Of a stretch of DNA of 30,685 nt, positions 30,444 through 30,685 are shown piece by piece (the first letter of the stretch is position 1; each line of letters begins with the position of its first letter). Origin of the DNA: DATDRQ01 sp035291645 (GTDB lineage Bacteria > Chloroflexota > Anaerolineae > Anaerolineales > UBA4823); contig DATDRQ010000186.1 in NCBI GenBank assembly GCA_035291645.1, positions 1 through 30,685 of the forward strand, in the 5' to 3' direction. The position numbers were made by a program, and so were the translations under genes. Below the pieces are notes generated by a model. That model searched no databases. It saw only the letters and a list, made by a program, of their open reading frames with translations, and was not told the origin of the DNA.

Positions 30444-30685
30444 ATGACGCTTCAACGGATGGACAACGTTCTCATCGTGGTCGAGGACCTTGAGGCTGCG
30501 AAGGCATTCTTTGTCGAACTTGGTATGGAGTTGGAGGGCCAGACGACGGTGGAGGGACCATGGGTGGACCGTATCGTTGGGCTCGAGAACGTTCGATCTG
30601 AGATTGCGATGATGCGGACCCCGGACGGCCACGGCCGGATCGAGCTGGACAAGTTCCACGCACCGGCGGCGGTCAGAACTGAGCC
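30444..30685 (+). CDS. VOC-family (glyoxalase/bleomycin resistance-type) protein, 3' end cut off
   Basis: This is the start of a vicinal-oxygen-chelate fold protein; about 80 residues are visible before the window ends. MTLQRMDNVLIVVEDLEAAKAFFVELGMELEGQ is the classic first beta-alpha-beta unit, with later SEIAMMRTPDGHGRIELDKF supplying the metal-ligand Glu region. Members include glyoxalase I, dioxygenases and antibiotic-binding proteins, and the specific role cannot be set. GGGAGGAAG precedes the ATG by five bases. It is the third visible cassette gene. Confidence 0.85.
   Translation, partial: MTLQRMDNVLIVVEDLEAAKAFFVELGMELEGQTTVEGPWVDRIVGLENVRSEIAMMRTPDGHGRIELDKFHAPAAVRTE

Overview
The window looks like a GC-rich chromosome segment of an anaerobic, heterotrophic member of the Chloroflexota (Anaerolineae-like). 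This is inferred from gene content: a methyl-corrinoid methyltransferase cluster with its reductive activator, two CarD-type regulators, a UbiD plus aconitase-X operon, and GC-rich codon use. No rRNA or other phylogenetic marker is present to confirm it.

Layout. 1-3162: the 5' part of an ettA-like ABC-F gene (minus), then an S-adenosylhomocysteine-hydrolase-like gene with altered catalytic positions, an HExxH protein and a redoxin-like protein. 3497-6855: a NarL-type response regulator and a large polytopic histidine kinase. 7023-16661: one co-oriented block. It starts with a HutC-type GntR regulator behind dre/PhnF-like operator half-sites, followed by a non-pyrrolysine MttB-family methyltransferase, a RACo-type corrinoid activator, a corrinoid protein, a homocysteine methyltransferase-like protein, a DUF1638 protein, a small 'virulence factor' family protein, an MTHFR C-terminal-type Cys-rich protein, MetF, and a methyl-THF:corrinoid methyltransferase. 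Together these could move a methyl group from an unidentified methylated amine to a corrinoid, then to homocysteine or to THF, and oxidise methyl-THF to methylene-THF.

16707-18331: an MNT/HEPN pair, a 55-residue membrane protein and Dps. 18436-21876 (minus): a stress-flavoured group with a Rubisco-activase-like AAA+ ATPase, CarD-like protein 1, a cold shock protein, CarD-like protein 2 and an RRM RNA-binding protein. Intrinsic terminators and a 46-bp tandem repeat lie between them. 22315-25240: a tightly overlapped UbiD / AcnX large / AcnX small operon, the gene set of the archaeal-type modified mevalonate route. A YcaQ/AlkX-like gene converges on it.

26632-30685 is accessory DNA. Two overlapping, visibly more AT-rich tyrosine recombinase genes each have one altered catalytic position. 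They are followed directly by an integron-like cassette array: DHFR/RibD-like, DUF1801 and VOC-family genes separated by two attC-like imperfect palindromes. No integron integrase is visible. The main points for follow-up are the cassette array abutting paired recombinases, the UbiD-AcnX operon in an apparently bacterial genome, the Rca-like ATPase without Rubisco in the window, and the basic C-terminal tails shared by methyltransferase-cluster proteins.
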